From Luteolibacter rhizosphaerae (GTDB lineage: Bacteria > Verrucomicrobiota > Verrucomicrobiia > Verrucomicrobiales > Akkermansiaceae): a stretch of DNA of 60,799 nucleotides. The translations under genes were made by a program, and so were the position numbers. The stretch is from the NCBI RefSeq assembly GCF_025950095.1, contig NZ_JAPDDR010000020.1, forward strand, positions 1-60,799, written 5' to 3'. Position 1 is the first letter of the stretch. Every line of letters starts with the position of its first letter. Of the stretch, positions 24,875 through 33,725 are shown in pieces. A model generated the notes under the pieces. That model was given only the letters and a program-made list of their open reading frames with translations. It was not told the DNA's origin and made no database searches.

Positions 24875-26260
24875 TTAGAACTCACCATCCTGATATGTGC
24901 CCGCCGGGACCGTCCGCGGCGAACCCTCCGGCGACTTGAAGGAAACCTTGCCCTTCAGCACCACACCGTCGGCGAAAACCAGCGGCCCTGTCACCGCCAC
25001 TTCCTCGCAACCCACCAGGCAAGGAGTCCCAAGACCCTCGATGGCGTCCACCAGCTTGTAGGAATCGTCCAGTTTCACCACCGGCGGCACGCCTTGGCGA
25101 GTTCCAGCCAGCTCCACCCGGCCGTCACCTCCCACCTCGTAAGCGCTTGAGCGCAAAGCGAAAAGATCCGCCGTGGACTTCACCGGCGCGAAGCGCGAGC
25201 GCGGCACCTCGATCGCCTGAGCCCCCTCGAAACACTCGATCGCCGCGCCCATCGCCACTTCAAGCTGGATCACCGGGGTCGAGTTCTTGTCGCGCGGATC
25301 CACGGTCTTGCGGTTCCGGATCATCGGCAGCGGCAATACACCCCCACCCTCTTCCAAGCGCGCCTTCAACAGGTCCAGCCGCAGCCAGATCGAGTTGGTA
25401 TTGAAGTACTGGTGCTTGTCGATGTCCTGGAAGGCATCCAGATCGGAGTCCGGGCACTGGGCCACCTCGCGCAGCAGCAGGCGCTGGTTGTCGCGGCGCA
25501 CCGCCAGGTGACCGCCCTTGCGGTCGGCCGGGGTGCGACGGGTCACCTCCATCAGGAAGGGCGCACCGGAATCCGCGAAATGCTTCAGCAGGCCCGGCTC
25601 CAGCACGGCACCCAGATTGTCGGAGTTCGAGACGAAGGCATACTTCACCCCGTCCGCCAGCAGGCGATCCAGCCAGCCGCTGCCGACCAGCGCCGGATAG
25701 AGGTCACCGTGACCCGGCGGACACCATTCCAAGGAGGGATTCGCCGGGCACTCGGCGGGAGCCAAGGAAGCCTCATCGATCTTCGGCACTTGGTTCTGCA
25801 TCAGCTCCACCTCGGAGGCGGTCGCGAAGCCATCGGCGGAATACTTGGAGAGATACCCCAGCGTGTCCTCGCTGGTGGAGAAGCTATTCATCAGCAGCAG
25901 GCGCACCGGGGCACCGCTCGCCTCGCGCAGGGACTTCACCTGCCGCACGATCAGATCGAGGAAGGCCACGCCCGGACGCACTTCCAGCACGCTTTTCACC
26001 TTCTGCAGGCCCATGCTCGTGCCGAGCCCGCCGTTCAGCTTGATCACCACCGTCTGCGCCAGCAGGGCGGGATCGAAACCACCTTCACCCGGCTCGAAGA
26101 CCGCCAACCCTTCCGCAGGGCGGATCGCCTCCTCCGGAATCAGGCCGGTCTCCTCGCGGCAAAGCGCCTCGTAGTTGTGGCGGAATGCACCTATCGCGGC
26201 CTCCATCACGCCCGCAGCACGCATCTTGATCTCAAACGGTGAAAAATTTCCTCGATTCAT
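24875..26260 (-). CDS. UTP-glucose-1-phosphate uridylyltransferase (UDPGP type)
   Basis: 461 residues from MNRGNFSPFEIKMRAAG; an upstream in-frame Met precedes it by 14 residues. The nucleotide-binding signature KLNGGLGTSMGLQKVKSVLEV at about 90-110 and NTNSIWLRLDLL, KNSTPVIQLEVAMGAA identify the eukaryote-like UDPGP family (UGP2/UAP), not the short bacterial GalU family. A C-terminal left-handed beta helix is present (GRVELAGTRQGVPPVVKLDD). It makes UDP-glucose or a similar UDP-sugar from UTP and sugar-1-phosphate, feeding glycan synthesis. UDP-GlcNAc pyrophosphorylase activity cannot be excluded. Divergent from rpoN. Confidence 0.9.
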   Translation of the reverse strand: MNRGNFSPFEIKMRAAGVMEAAIGAFRHNYEALCREETGLIPEEAIRPAEGLAVFEPGEGGFDPALLAQTVVIKLNGGLGTSMGLQKVKSVLEVRPGVAFLDLIVRQVKSLREASGAPVRLLLMNSFSTSEDTLGYLSKYSADGFATASEVELMQNQVPKIDEASLAPAECPANPSLEWCPPGHGDLYPALVGSGWLDRLLADGVKYAFVSNSDNLGAVLEPGLLKHFADSGAPFLMEVTRRTPADRKGGHLAVRRDNQRLLLREVAQCPDSDLDAFQDIDKHQYFNTNSIWLRLDLLKARLEEGGGVLPLPMIRNRKTVDPRDKNSTPVIQLEVAMGAAIECFEGAQAIEVPRSRFAPVKSTADLFALRSSAYEVGGDGRVELAGTRQGVPPVVKLDDSYKLVDAIEGLGTPCLVGCEEVAVTGPLVFADGVVLKGKVSFKSPEGSPRTVPAGTYQDGEF

Positions 26261-26367
26261 GGGTTGGGAGTAGGACCACTTGGGCAGGTTCAAATGCCGC
26301 AACCGCGCGGCTCACCCCCGCCCTCCCACAGTTCTCCCCACCTCGCAAGGAAAATAAATTTCGAGCA

Positions 26368-26383
26368 TGGCACGAAATTTGCT
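26368..26383 (+). promoter_or_regulatory. Sigma-54 (RpoN) promoter in front of rpoN
   Basis: TGGCACGAAATTTGCT matches the sigma-54 consensus TGGCACGNNNNTTGCW at every position, with GG and GC 10 nt apart (-24/-12). It is embedded in an 8-9-8 inverted repeat, AAATTTCG at 26356-26363 and CGAAATTT at 26373-26380. The predicted transcript starts at about 26395, giving a leader of about 53 nt to the rpoN ATG at 26448. No other site in the window fits this well. Confidence 0.8.
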
Positions 26384-26417
26384 ATCTTTTCGTGGGGCCG
26401 AGGTGTAGACGGATTGC

Positions 26418-26438
26418 GTTCGCAGAAGTGGTGCGAAC
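26418..26438 (+). promoter_or_regulatory. Hairpin in the rpoN leader
   Basis: GTTCGCA-GAAGTGG-TGCGAAC, 7-7-7 and perfect, ends 9 nt before the rpoN ATG. No clear Shine-Dalgarno sequence is visible in the leader, and the hairpin occupies the ribosome landing region, so it may damp translation. Confidence 0.5.
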
Positions 26439-26447
26439 ATCCGAACC

Positions 26448-27851
26448 ATGGCCGATGCCTCGCTCCATCAATCTCTGGGACAGCAGCAGTCGCTGGCTCC
26501 TCAGATGCGGCGCAGTCTGGAGATTCTCCAGGCAAACTCGATGGAACTCCAGCAGCTGGTCCAACAGGCGCTGGAGATCAACCCGGTGCTCGAAGACGTC
26601 ACCGAGTCCATCTCTCTCGACGAGAACTCTCCCGATCCCGAGGAAGCGGATTCCCTGTCGAGCTTGAACGAGACCGACGACGACTGGCGCGATCTCGAAA
26701 TCATGGAGCGCCGCGCCAATCCATGGAGCGGTGACGACGAGGAACGCCGCGAGCACCTCTACAACTCCATCGTCGCGCCGGAAACCCTGCAGCAGCACCT
26801 CTCCCATCAACTCGATTTCTCGCTGGTGGAGCCGGATGTCCGGAACGCCACCCGCCACTTGATCGGCAACCTCGATCCCCGCGGCTTCCTCGACCTTCCC
26901 GCCCGCGAGCTCGCCTCGCGCCTCGGCATTGCGAAGACGACCATGGAGGAAGCGGTCAAGCTGCTCCAGAGCTTCGATCCCCCCGGCATCGGTGCCTCCG
27001 GCATCCCGGAGTCCCTGCTGCTCCAGCTTGAGCGCAATGGCGAGGGCAACAGCTTGGAGTACCGCATCGTCCGCGATCACCTCGAAGAACTTGCCCGCAA
27101 GCGCTACCCGCAGATCGCCCGTGCGCTGGGCACCAGCGTGGAGCGCATCTCGGAAGCCGCCTCACGCATCGGCCGCCTCACGCCGAATCCCGGCGGCGAT
27201 TTCGATCCCACCGGCAATCCCTACATCCAGCCGGATGTGGTGATCGAGAAGGTGGACGACGAATTCCGCGCCCGTCTGACCAACGAGTACATGCCGAAGC
27301 TCCGCATCAGCGACTTCTACAAGGACATGCTCGGCAAGACGAACAACGACCGGAAGGCCCGCCACTTCCTGCGCGAGCAGATCCGCGAGGGGCGCACGCT
27401 CATCCGCTCGCTCTCGCTGCGCCAAGAAACGATCCTTTCGATCGCGGAGAAGCTCATCGAGCACCAGCCCGCCTTCCTCGAGAAAGGGCCGCGCCATCTG
27501 CGCCCGCTCACGATGAACGAGATCGCCGACCAGATCGGCCTGCACGCCACCACCATTTCCCGCGCGGTGGCAGGCAAGTATGTCCTCACGCCGCACGGCC
27601 TGATGGAAATGCGCGCCTTCTTCGCCGCCGGCTACCAAACCGCCGATGGCACCGAGGTTTCGAACGCCGGCGTGCGTGAGGCCATTCAGGATCTCATCGC
27701 GAAGGAAGACCCCGGCAAGCCACTCTCCGACGACGCGCTCGCCAAGCAGCTCAAGACGCAGGGCATCCCCGTCGCGCGCCGCACCGTGGCGAAATACCGC
27801 GAGCAGCTCGGCATCCTGCCGTCCCACCTGCGGAAGTCCTTCACGAGCTGA
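26448..27851 (+). CDS. rpoN: RNA polymerase sigma-54 factor
   Basis: 467 residues. Region I is Gln/Leu-rich and binds activator and core (HQSLGQQQSLAPQMRRSLEILQANSMELQQLVQQALEINPVLED). The core-binding domain follows at about 110-300 and the DNA-binding region contains LHATTISRAVAGKYVLTPHG (helix-turn-helix) and the RpoN box ARRTVAKYRE (443-452), which reads the -24 element. All signature elements are intact, so the protein should be active with an AAA+ enhancer-binding protein; none is encoded here. The promoter upstream is itself of the sigma-54 type. Confidence 0.97.
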   Translation: MADASLHQSLGQQQSLAPQMRRSLEILQANSMELQQLVQQALEINPVLEDVTESISLDENSPDPEEADSLSSLNETDDDWRDLEIMERRANPWSGDDEERREHLYNSIVAPETLQQHLSHQLDFSLVEPDVRNATRHLIGNLDPRGFLDLPARELASRLGIAKTTMEEAVKLLQSFDPPGIGASGIPESLLLQLERNGEGNSLEYRIVRDHLEELARKRYPQIARALGTSVERISEAASRIGRLTPNPGGDFDPTGNPYIQPDVVIEKVDDEFRARLTNEYMPKLRISDFYKDMLGKTNNDRKARHFLREQIREGRTLIRSLSLRQETILSIAEKLIEHQPAFLEKGPRHLRPLTMNEIADQIGLHATTISRAVAGKYVLTPHGLMEMRAFFAAGYQTADGTEVSNAGVREAIQDLIAKEDPGKPLSDDALAKQLKTQGIPVARRTVAKYREQLGILPSHLRKSFTS

Positions 27852-27894
27852 ACTGACCCTCGACGCGACTCGCGTCTTGAGGCATGTTCTAACC

Positions 27895-28554
27895 ATGACG
27901 CTCCGGACCGACCGTCCCCGCTCCCCGCTTTGCGAAAGTCATGCGGAAGAGATGGCCAGCATGGCCACGCACGCGATCGGCACCGCGCTCGCCATCGCCG
28001 CACTCGTGGCCATGGTCCTGATCGCAAACGGCGAAGCTTACCGCACGATCTCTGCCGGCGTCTTCGGCGGCACCTTGATCCTGCTCTATCTCTCGTCCAC
28101 GCTTTATCACGCCACCTCCTGCGAACGTCGCAAGCCGATGCTCCAGGCCCTCGACCATGCCTGCATCTACTTGCTGATTGCCGGGTCCTACACTCCCCTC
28201 ACCCTCGTCGCCCTGCGCGGGCCATGGGGCTGGTCGCTGTTCGGAATCGTGTGGACCATGGCCCTCGGCGGCGTACTGCTGAAGACCATCTGCCGCGGCA
28301 AGCGGGACACCTGGTGGTCCACCGCGCTCTACATCGTCATGGGCTGGCTAGCGGTCATCGCATGGGGACCCATGGTCCGGGCCCTGCCTCCCGCCGGCGT
28401 GGCATGGATGGTGGCAGGCGGCCTCTGCTACACCCTCGGCGTGATCTTCTTCGCTTGGCGCAAGCTCCGCTTCAACCACGCCATCTGGCACCTCTTCGTG
28501 CTCGCGGGCAGCGCCTGCCACGTGATCGCCAGCGCGGTCTATATCCTGCGCTAG
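27895..28554 (+). CDS. Hemolysin III family membrane protein (YqfA-like)
   Basis: 219 residues from MTLRTDRPRSPLCESHAEE; seven hydrophobic segments. The family signatures SSTLYHATSCERRKPMLQALDHACIYLLIAGSYTPLTL and FNHAIWHLFVLAGSACH contain the His residues that bind zinc in the related AdipoR/PAQR receptors. It sits in the inner membrane; the family is called hemolysin III after a Bacillus protein, but its job in most bacteria is not known. It follows rpoN by 43 bp and mutM follows by 9 bp, so all three may share a transcript. Confidence 0.9.
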   Translation: MTLRTDRPRSPLCESHAEEMASMATHAIGTALAIAALVAMVLIANGEAYRTISAGVFGGTLILLYLSSTLYHATSCERRKPMLQALDHACIYLLIAGSYTPLTLVALRGPWGWSLFGIVWTMALGGVLLKTICRGKRDTWWSTALYIVMGWLAVIAWGPMVRALPPAGVAWMVAGGLCYTLGVIFFAWRKLRFNHAIWHLFVLAGSACHVIASAVYILR

Positions 28555-28563
28555 AGCTAGCTT

Positions 28564-29382
28564 ATGCCGGAGCTGCCCGAAGTCGAAACCACCCGCCGCG
28601 GGGTCGAGCCCCATGTGAAGGGCAAGCGCGTCCGCGATGTGATCGTGCGCCACCGCGGACTCCGGCTTCCCGTTTCCGACACCCTCGATAGTATCACGGG
28701 CGCACGCATCGGCGAAGTACGACGCCGCTCGAAGTACCTCATCTTCGATCTCGGCAAGCAGGGATCCCTCTTGGTCCACCTCGGCATGTCCGGCAGCCTG
28801 CGCCTCCGCCCGCCATCGGAAGACTTCAAGAAGCACGATCACGTCGCCCTCACGCTCGAGTCCGGCCAGCAGCTTCGCTTCCACGATCCCCGCCGCTTCG
28901 GCATCTTCCTGCATCTGCCGGAAGGAGACCCGATGACACATCCGCTTCTGGAGGATCTCGGCCCCGAACCTTTGGAGGAGGACTTCAGCGTGGAAACCCT
29001 CGTCCGCGCTTTCGCGGGCAAACGCATCGCGATCAAGGTCGCCCTCATGGATGCGAAGGTGGTCGTCGGTGTCGGCAATATCTACGCCGGCGAATCGCTC
29101 TTCCGCGCCGGAATCAAACCGGCCACTCCCGCGAACAAGGTCACCAAGCCGCGCCTCAGGAAACTCGTCGCCGCCATCCGCGCCGTTCTAACAGAATCAA
29201 TCGAGCAAGGCGGCACCACCCTGCGTGACTTCCTGAACTCCGACGGCGAGCCCGGCTACTTCGCCCAGCGCCTTTTCGTCTATGAGCGGAAGGGCGAACC
29301 CTGCCGCGTCTGCGGCACGCCGATCAAGCATGCCGTCATGGGCCAGCGCTCCACCTACTGGTGTCCCAAGTGCCAGAAGTAA
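28564..29382 (+). CDS. mutM: Formamidopyrimidine-DNA glycosylase
   Basis: 272 residues. The catalytic start PELPEVE (Pro2, Glu3), the Lys in RRRSKYLIFDL (about residue 57), NIYAGESLFRAGIKPATP and the C-terminal zinc finger CRVC...CPKC place it in the Fpg family at full length. It removes 8-oxoguanine and formamidopyrimidines and nicks the abasic site. The zinc finger is complete. It overlaps nothing and lies 9 bp after the hemolysin III gene, on the same strand. Confidence 0.96.
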   Translation: MPELPEVETTRRGVEPHVKGKRVRDVIVRHRGLRLPVSDTLDSITGARIGEVRRRSKYLIFDLGKQGSLLVHLGMSGSLRLRPPSEDFKKHDHVALTLESGQQLRFHDPRRFGIFLHLPEGDPMTHPLLEDLGPEPLEEDFSVETLVRAFAGKRIAIKVALMDAKVVVGVGNIYAGESLFRAGIKPATPANKVTKPRLRKLVAAIRAVLTESIEQGGTTLRDFLNSDGEPGYFAQRLFVYERKGEPCRVCGTPIKHAVMGQRSTYWCPKCQK

Positions 29383-29396
29383 ACTCCCCGGCGAAC

Positions 29397-29816
29397 ATGA
29401 CTTCAGCCCTCCATCGCTCCAAACTTTTCTGGTTCGGCCTCATCGGAGGGATCTTCCTGCTCTGGGCATGGTCCGACTCGCGGAATCGCTCCGCGTCGGC
29501 CAGTTGGCAGGGACACCAGCTTGGCTTCAGCGCCTCCAGCTACGCTTCCCAACTCAATCTCGGCCAAGCGGATGGTAGTATGCGGATCGGCAACCCGGGC
29601 GTCAGGCTCTACCGCAATCACACTCCGAATCGCCACGGATGGTTCAAGCCGATCCGCTTTTATGAAGCGACGGTTAGCGGCGGCACTTCAAGGAGCGCCG
29701 CACTACCGTACTGGGTTCTCGCCTTGCTCTATGCAGCAGCTTGGGGCGGCGCGGGCTTCTATCGCCATCGCCGCCGCAAGCTCGCATTCGAATCTCACCC
29801 GATCAGCGCCTCGTAG
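29397..29816 (+). CDS. Small membrane protein of unknown function
   Basis: 139 residues from [28 protein letters not shown]; an earlier in-frame codon exists but the ATG 14 bp after mutM fits better. One membrane segment at 9-25 and a second near 107-123 ([20 protein letters not shown]), with a soluble, Ser/Gly-rich stretch between that contains no recognisable motif. A C-terminal basic tail (RHRRRK) points to the cytoplasm. Its last 22 bp overlap the end of the convergent gcvH gene. Confidence 0.7.
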   Translation: MTSALHRSKLFWFGLIGGIFLLWAWSDSRNRSASASWQGHQLGFSASSYASQLNLGQADGSMRIGNPGVRLYRNHTPNRHGWFKPIRFYEATVSGGTSRSAALPYWVLALLYAAAWGGAGFYRHRRRKLAFESHPISAS

Positions 29817-30172
29817 CCGGTGGCATCGAGCAGCTTCTCAAGCTGGGCGGCATCCTTGATCTTCAGCTTGAAGATCCAGCCCTTGCCGTAGGGATCGGTA
29901 TTCACCAGCGAAGGATCTGCCTCCACCGCGTCGTTCACTTCCACCACTTCACCGGAGACCGGCGCGTAGATGTCGCTGGCGGCCTTCACGGATTCCACCA
30001 CGGCGGTCGGGTCACCCACGTCCACGGTCTTCCCGACCGGTGGCAGCTCGACGAACACCACGTCGGTAAGTTCTTCCTGCGCGTGATCGGAAATCCCGAT
30101 GGTGGCGATGTCACCTTCGAGGAGAACCCACTCGTGCGAATTGTTGTAGCGGAGGTTTTGCGGAACGTTCAT
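29795..30172 (-). CDS. gcvH: Glycine cleavage system H protein
   Basis: 125 residues. The lipoylation site is [19 protein letters not shown] (Lys63) in the standard hammerhead fold, preceded by [12 protein letters not shown] and followed by [13 protein letters not shown]. It shuttles the aminomethyl group between the decarboxylase, the T protein and the dihydrolipoamide dehydrogenase. It lies 14 bp after gcvT in the same unit; gcvP is not in the window. No glycine riboswitch is visible upstream of gcvT. Confidence 0.96.
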   Translation of the reverse strand: MNVPQNLRYNNSHEWVLLEGDIATIGISDHAQEELTDVVFVELPPVGKTVDVGDPTAVVESVKAASDIYAPVSGEVVEVNDAVEADPSLVNTDPYGKGWIFKLKIKDAAQLEKLLDATGYEALIG

Positions 30173-30186
30173 CGGGTATACTAAGC

Positions 30187-31284
30187 TTATGCTTTCTGCC
30201 CTGCGGGCTTGTAAAACGGTTTCTTCACGACCTTCGCCGGGAACAGGCGGCCGCGCACATCCACGAAGAGCTCGGTGCCAGGCTTCGCCAGCGCGGCGGG
30301 CACATAAGCCATCGCGATGCCCTTGCCGAGGCTCGGCGAAAGCACGCCGCTGGAGAGCTCGGAGATCACCTGCCCGGCGGCATCCTGCAGCGGGTAGTGC
30401 GAGCGCGGCGGCGCGCCCTTGTCGGTGTACTCCAGCGCCACGAGCCGCTCCGCCGGGCCTTCTGCCTTCTGCCGTGCCAGCGTCTCGCGGCCGATGAAGT
30501 CGCCCTTATCCAGATCCACGAAGAAGCCGAGGCCGGCCTCGATCGGCGTGCGCTCCGGCGAGAGATCGCTCCCGTTCAGCGGATAGCACATCTCCAGGCG
30601 CAGGCTGTCGCGCGCACCGAGACCGCAGGCCTTCGCGCCATTGGCGATGAACTTCTCGAACCAGGCCTCGCCCAGTTCCGCGGTGCAGAAGAACTCGAAG
30701 CCATCCTCACCGGTGTAGCCGGTGCGGCAGACCACCGCCTCACCGCCCTTGATCGGGAAGCGCACGATGCCATTGCGCGGCGGCAGTTCCTGACCCGGGC
30801 ACGCCTTCGCGAAGACCGCCGCCGAATCCGGACCCTGCACGGCCATGCCGGCCCACTGGGCGCTCTCGTTCGTGAACCAGACATCCTCCGGCGGCTGATG
30901 ATTGGCCATCCAGTTGAAGTCCTCGTCGATCATCGACGCGTTCACCACCAGGAAGAAGCTCTCGTCACCAGTGCGATAAACAATGAGGTCGTCGATCACG
31001 CCGCCATTCTTGTTCAGCAGGAAAGAATACTGGCCTTGGCCGGGCTCCAGCTTGGCGACGTTGTTCGCCAGCATGTGATTGAGCCATGCCAGCGCGCCCG
31101 GACCGCTCACGATGAATTGGCCCATGTGCGAGATATCGAAGATCCCCGCCGTGCTGCGCACCGCGCCGTGCTCGTCCATGATCGACGTGTACTGCACCGG
31201 CATGTTCCACCCAGCAAAGGGGACCATGCGGGCGCCGAGACGGACGTGGAGGGCCTCCAAGGGCGTGCTCTGAATGGTGCTCAC
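30187..31284 (-). CDS. gcvT: Aminomethyltransferase (glycine cleavage system T protein)
   Basis: 365 residues from a GTG at 31284; this start gives [31 protein letters not shown], which matches the family opening, whereas the first ATG would cut into it. The folate-binding domain shows [39 protein letters not shown] and [28 protein letters not shown], and the C-terminal domain ends with [11 protein letters not shown]. It transfers the aminomethyl carbon to tetrahydrofolate. First of the gcvT-gcvH pair. Confidence 0.95.
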   Translation of the reverse strand: MSTIQSTPLEALHVRLGARMVPFAGWNMPVQYTSIMDEHGAVRSTAGIFDISHMGQFIVSGPGALAWLNHMLANNVAKLEPGQGQYSFLLNKNGGVIDDLIVYRTGDESFFLVVNASMIDEDFNWMANHQPPEDVWFTNESAQWAGMAVQGPDSAAVFAKACPGQELPPRNGIVRFPIKGGEAVVCRTGYTGEDGFEFFCTAELGEAWFEKFIANGAKACGLGARDSLRLEMCYPLNGSDLSPERTPIEAGLGFFVDLDKGDFIGRETLARQKAEGPAERLVALEYTDKGAPPRSHYPLQDAAGQVISELSSGVLSPSLGKGIAMAYVPAALAKPGTELFVDVRGRLFPAKVVKKPFYKPAGQKA

Positions 31285-31355
31285 GGCTGAAAGCCTGTGA
31301 AGCCCCCCTCCCCTTGTCAAACCGCGCCCCTTATGCCGGGCAAAATTGACCGATT

Positions 31356-32933
31356 CTATCGCCCGCGCCGGGGTTCGTAGACCTTCTCCATGGTGCCCAG
31401 CACTTCGGTGATCCGGTCGTGCCGCTTCGGCCTCGGACGCAGCTCCAGCTCCTCCTTCAGACGCATGTAATCGTCGAACTCGCCACTTAGGTCCCGCGCC
31501 TGCGAGATCTCCATGAAGTCCATGTAATCGCGGGCCCGCAGCGCCCGCTCCATGCGGGTGCGGCGCTGGCTCATCAGCTCCTCCACCTGCTCGCCCAGCG
31601 CCTTGTTCTTCTTGCCCGATGCCAGATCGCGCAGGATCTGTTGATACTCGATCAAGAGCGGCCGGTAGGAGGGGAAGCAACGGTAGCTGAGCCGTGTAAG
31701 CGCGTCTTCCGCCGGGCGCAGGGCCTCTATCCGCTCCTGCTCCTTGAGCGGCGGGATCAGCGCCCACTCGTCGATCGAATGGTTGGCCATATTCCCGTCC
31801 GGCCCCTTCAAGTGGAAACGCAAGGCTTCATCCAGCGCCAGTTCGGTATCGCGGATCGAGAGCACCTCGGTGAGCTGCGGCTGCACCATGCGCGCCAGCT
31901 TCAGCGCCCACCACTTCTGCAGGCTGTTTCCGGAAAGATTGAGCTGCGGGAAATGCTTTCGCAGCAGCACCGGCATTTCACCGGAGAAGCGGGCCGCCTC
32001 ACTCGCGAAGGATTCAAAGGCACCGCGACCTTCCGGCTGCTCCAGCAGCGCCATCAGCAGGGCACCGGAGAGCGCCCGGAAGGACAGGCGCGAGGCCCCG
32101 TCCAGACGGCGGTAATTCTCCTCCGGCAGTTCGAAAATCTCCTCCGCGGTGAAGCCCCCGCCCTGCCGGAAGACGCCCTCGTAGATCCGGCGGTCGGCGC
32201 GGTTCGTGCGCCACTTGTTCGCCTCGATCAGGCCTTCCACCAGCCATGGACGCACCACGAAGAGCGCGGCATCCTTCTCGTTGAACTCGCGGGGATTCTC
32301 ACCGCGCAGCGCGCGCTCGTAGAGCAGCATGGTCAGCGCCGCACGCTCGAGTTGCTCGTTATCGATGCCCCGCGCGCGGTGAACGCGGATGCGCAGGATG
32401 AAGGACTCCGGTGTCACCACCAGCTCGTAGACCACGCTGCGCGGCGGAGACGGATCGCCCTGCTTGCCGGAAAGGATCACATCGATGGGGATCTTGAAGT
32501 CCGCGGCCTGACCTCGGGGACCAAGGCGGATCGGCGCATTCGCCTGCTTCGGATCCTCCTGGGCGATGCCGTTCTTCAGCAGGGCTTCGAAGTTATCCTT
32601 GGTCTGCTCCAAGAGCAGGGCTACCGAACTGCGCTGGGAAGTCGCCTCCGTGCCGCTGCCACCGCCGATCACGCGGAACATCCCGGAACGGCTCACCGCC
32701 TTCTCGATCGCGCCCGCTTGGGCGACATTCCCGCCCGGCGCGACCACCTGCGGTGCAGGCGGCGCTTCCTCCACCGGCACGGCTTGCGGCGCGGCGGGCT
32801 CTTCTTCCACCGGCACCGCCTGCGGGGCGGGGATCTCCTCCACCGGCACGGCAGGCACCGGAGTCTCCTGCGCCACCAAGCAAGGCAGCGTGGCGGCGAT
32901 CAGCAAACCCAGCTGGAGACGGTGGCGGCTCAT
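31356..32933 (-). CDS. Secreted protein with Pro/Val/Glu repeats, unknown function
   Basis: 525 residues from MSRHRLQLGLLIAATLPCLVAQE, a clear signal peptide. Residues 24-62 contain three copies of an 'APQAVPVEE' type repeat, a flexible linker. The rest is helical and mixed, with an N-terminal Ser/Gly loop (RVIGGGSGTEATSQRSS) and a late basic helix (MSQRRTRMERALRARDY). No known domain is evident. The gene before it, ending 13 bp upstream, encodes a membrane-anchored protein, and the pair is likely an operon of envelope proteins. Confidence 0.78.
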   Translation of the reverse strand: MSRHRLQLGLLIAATLPCLVAQETPVPAVPVEEIPAPQAVPVEEEPAAPQAVPVEEAPPAPQVVAPGGNVAQAGAIEKAVSRSGMFRVIGGGSGTEATSQRSSVALLLEQTKDNFEALLKNGIAQEDPKQANAPIRLGPRGQAADFKIPIDVILSGKQGDPSPPRSVVYELVVTPESFILRIRVHRARGIDNEQLERAALTMLLYERALRGENPREFNEKDAALFVVRPWLVEGLIEANKWRTNRADRRIYEGVFRQGGGFTAEEIFELPEENYRRLDGASRLSFRALSGALLMALLEQPEGRGAFESFASEAARFSGEMPVLLRKHFPQLNLSGNSLQKWWALKLARMVQPQLTEVLSIRDTELALDEALRFHLKGPDGNMANHSIDEWALIPPLKEQERIEALRPAEDALTRLSYRCFPSYRPLLIEYQQILRDLASGKKNKALGEQVEELMSQRRTRMERALRARDYMDFMEISQARDLSGEFDDYMRLKEELELRPRPKRHDRITEVLGTMEKVYEPRRGR

Positions 32934-32946
32934 CGCGTTCTTTTTG

Positions 32947-33681
32947 TTAGAAAGTTCCTCCCGGTCCCGGCAGTGCGGATCCACCGGCTCCATCGGGACG
33001 CGGATCGAGCACCAGCTTGCCCTCTTCCACGGTGATGCGGGACATCTCCTCGAAGGCGCTGGACAACTCGCCCTTGTAGACACCCGCGAGCTTTTCAAAG
33101 GAAGGCAGGACCAGCAGCGAGAATCCCTGCGGCACCACCAACTGACCAAAGCGGCCGCCCTTCATCAGCTTCTGCGCGATCGGGCTGTCCGGCATCTGCG
33201 GGAAATAGGTCCCGCCATCCCGGATCACGTTCGTCACGCTGCGATCGTTCAGCTCCACGAGCTGCTCGATCCGGAAATACATCGAGGTGGTGAAGGGTCG
33301 ACCCATCACCGAGCGCACGATGATCACCTCGGCTCGCTCTTTCTCCAAGCGCACGCGGGCGCTGGTAATCGTCACGAAAGGTTCTAGCAATCCACCCTGC
33401 TTCGCTTCGAGGGTGTCCTTCAGATACAGGTTGATCTCCTCTTCCGTGAGGCTCAGCGGGAAGCTTTGGTTCACCGCGTTCTTCAGCACCTGGCGCAGGT
33501 CACGGGCCTTCGTGCCGGAGCTCGAAACACCGGTCCCCTTCAGGTCGCTCATGTCCTGCGGTTGGAAGATGAACCACACCGCCACGCCGAGACCGGCCAC
33601 GCCGGCGAAGGTGAAAAGCGAGACCAACTTGCCGAGGCAAGAGCCGCGGGGCTTCGGGGATTCCTGAGTGTCGTTGGCCAT
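32947..33681 (-). CDS. Inner-membrane-anchored periplasmic protein, unknown function
   Basis: 244 residues from MANDTQESPKPRGSCLGKLVSLF, with one membrane segment (LVSLFTFAGVAGLGVAVWFIF) near residue 18-38, then a periplasmic part built of mixed strands (ITSARVRLEKERAEVIIVRSVMGRPFTTSMYFRIEQLVELN) resembling a domain that would be positioned by the membrane. It ends Gly/Pro-rich. No family recognised. It lies 44 bp after the FmdB-type gene and 13 bp before the secreted Pro-rich protein gene. Confidence 0.78.
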   Translation of the reverse strand: MANDTQESPKPRGSCLGKLVSLFTFAGVAGLGVAVWFIFQPQDMSDLKGTGVSSSGTKARDLRQVLKNAVNQSFPLSLTEEEINLYLKDTLEAKQGGLLEPFVTITSARVRLEKERAEVIIVRSVMGRPFTTSMYFRIEQLVELNDRSVTNVIRDGGTYFPQMPDSPIAQKLMKGGRFGQLVVPQGFSLLVLPSFEKLAGVYKGELSSAFEEMSRITVEEGKLVLDPRPDGAGGSALPGPGGTF

Positions 33682-33725
33682 CTGTGGCGAGGCGTAACAA
33701 ACGCGATCGGGTTTGGGAAGGGTGC

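Noticed and set aside
31285..31355. Glycine riboswitch before gcvT
   Set aside because: Only 71 bp separate gcvT from the upstream gene, and no aptamer-like paired structure is visible.
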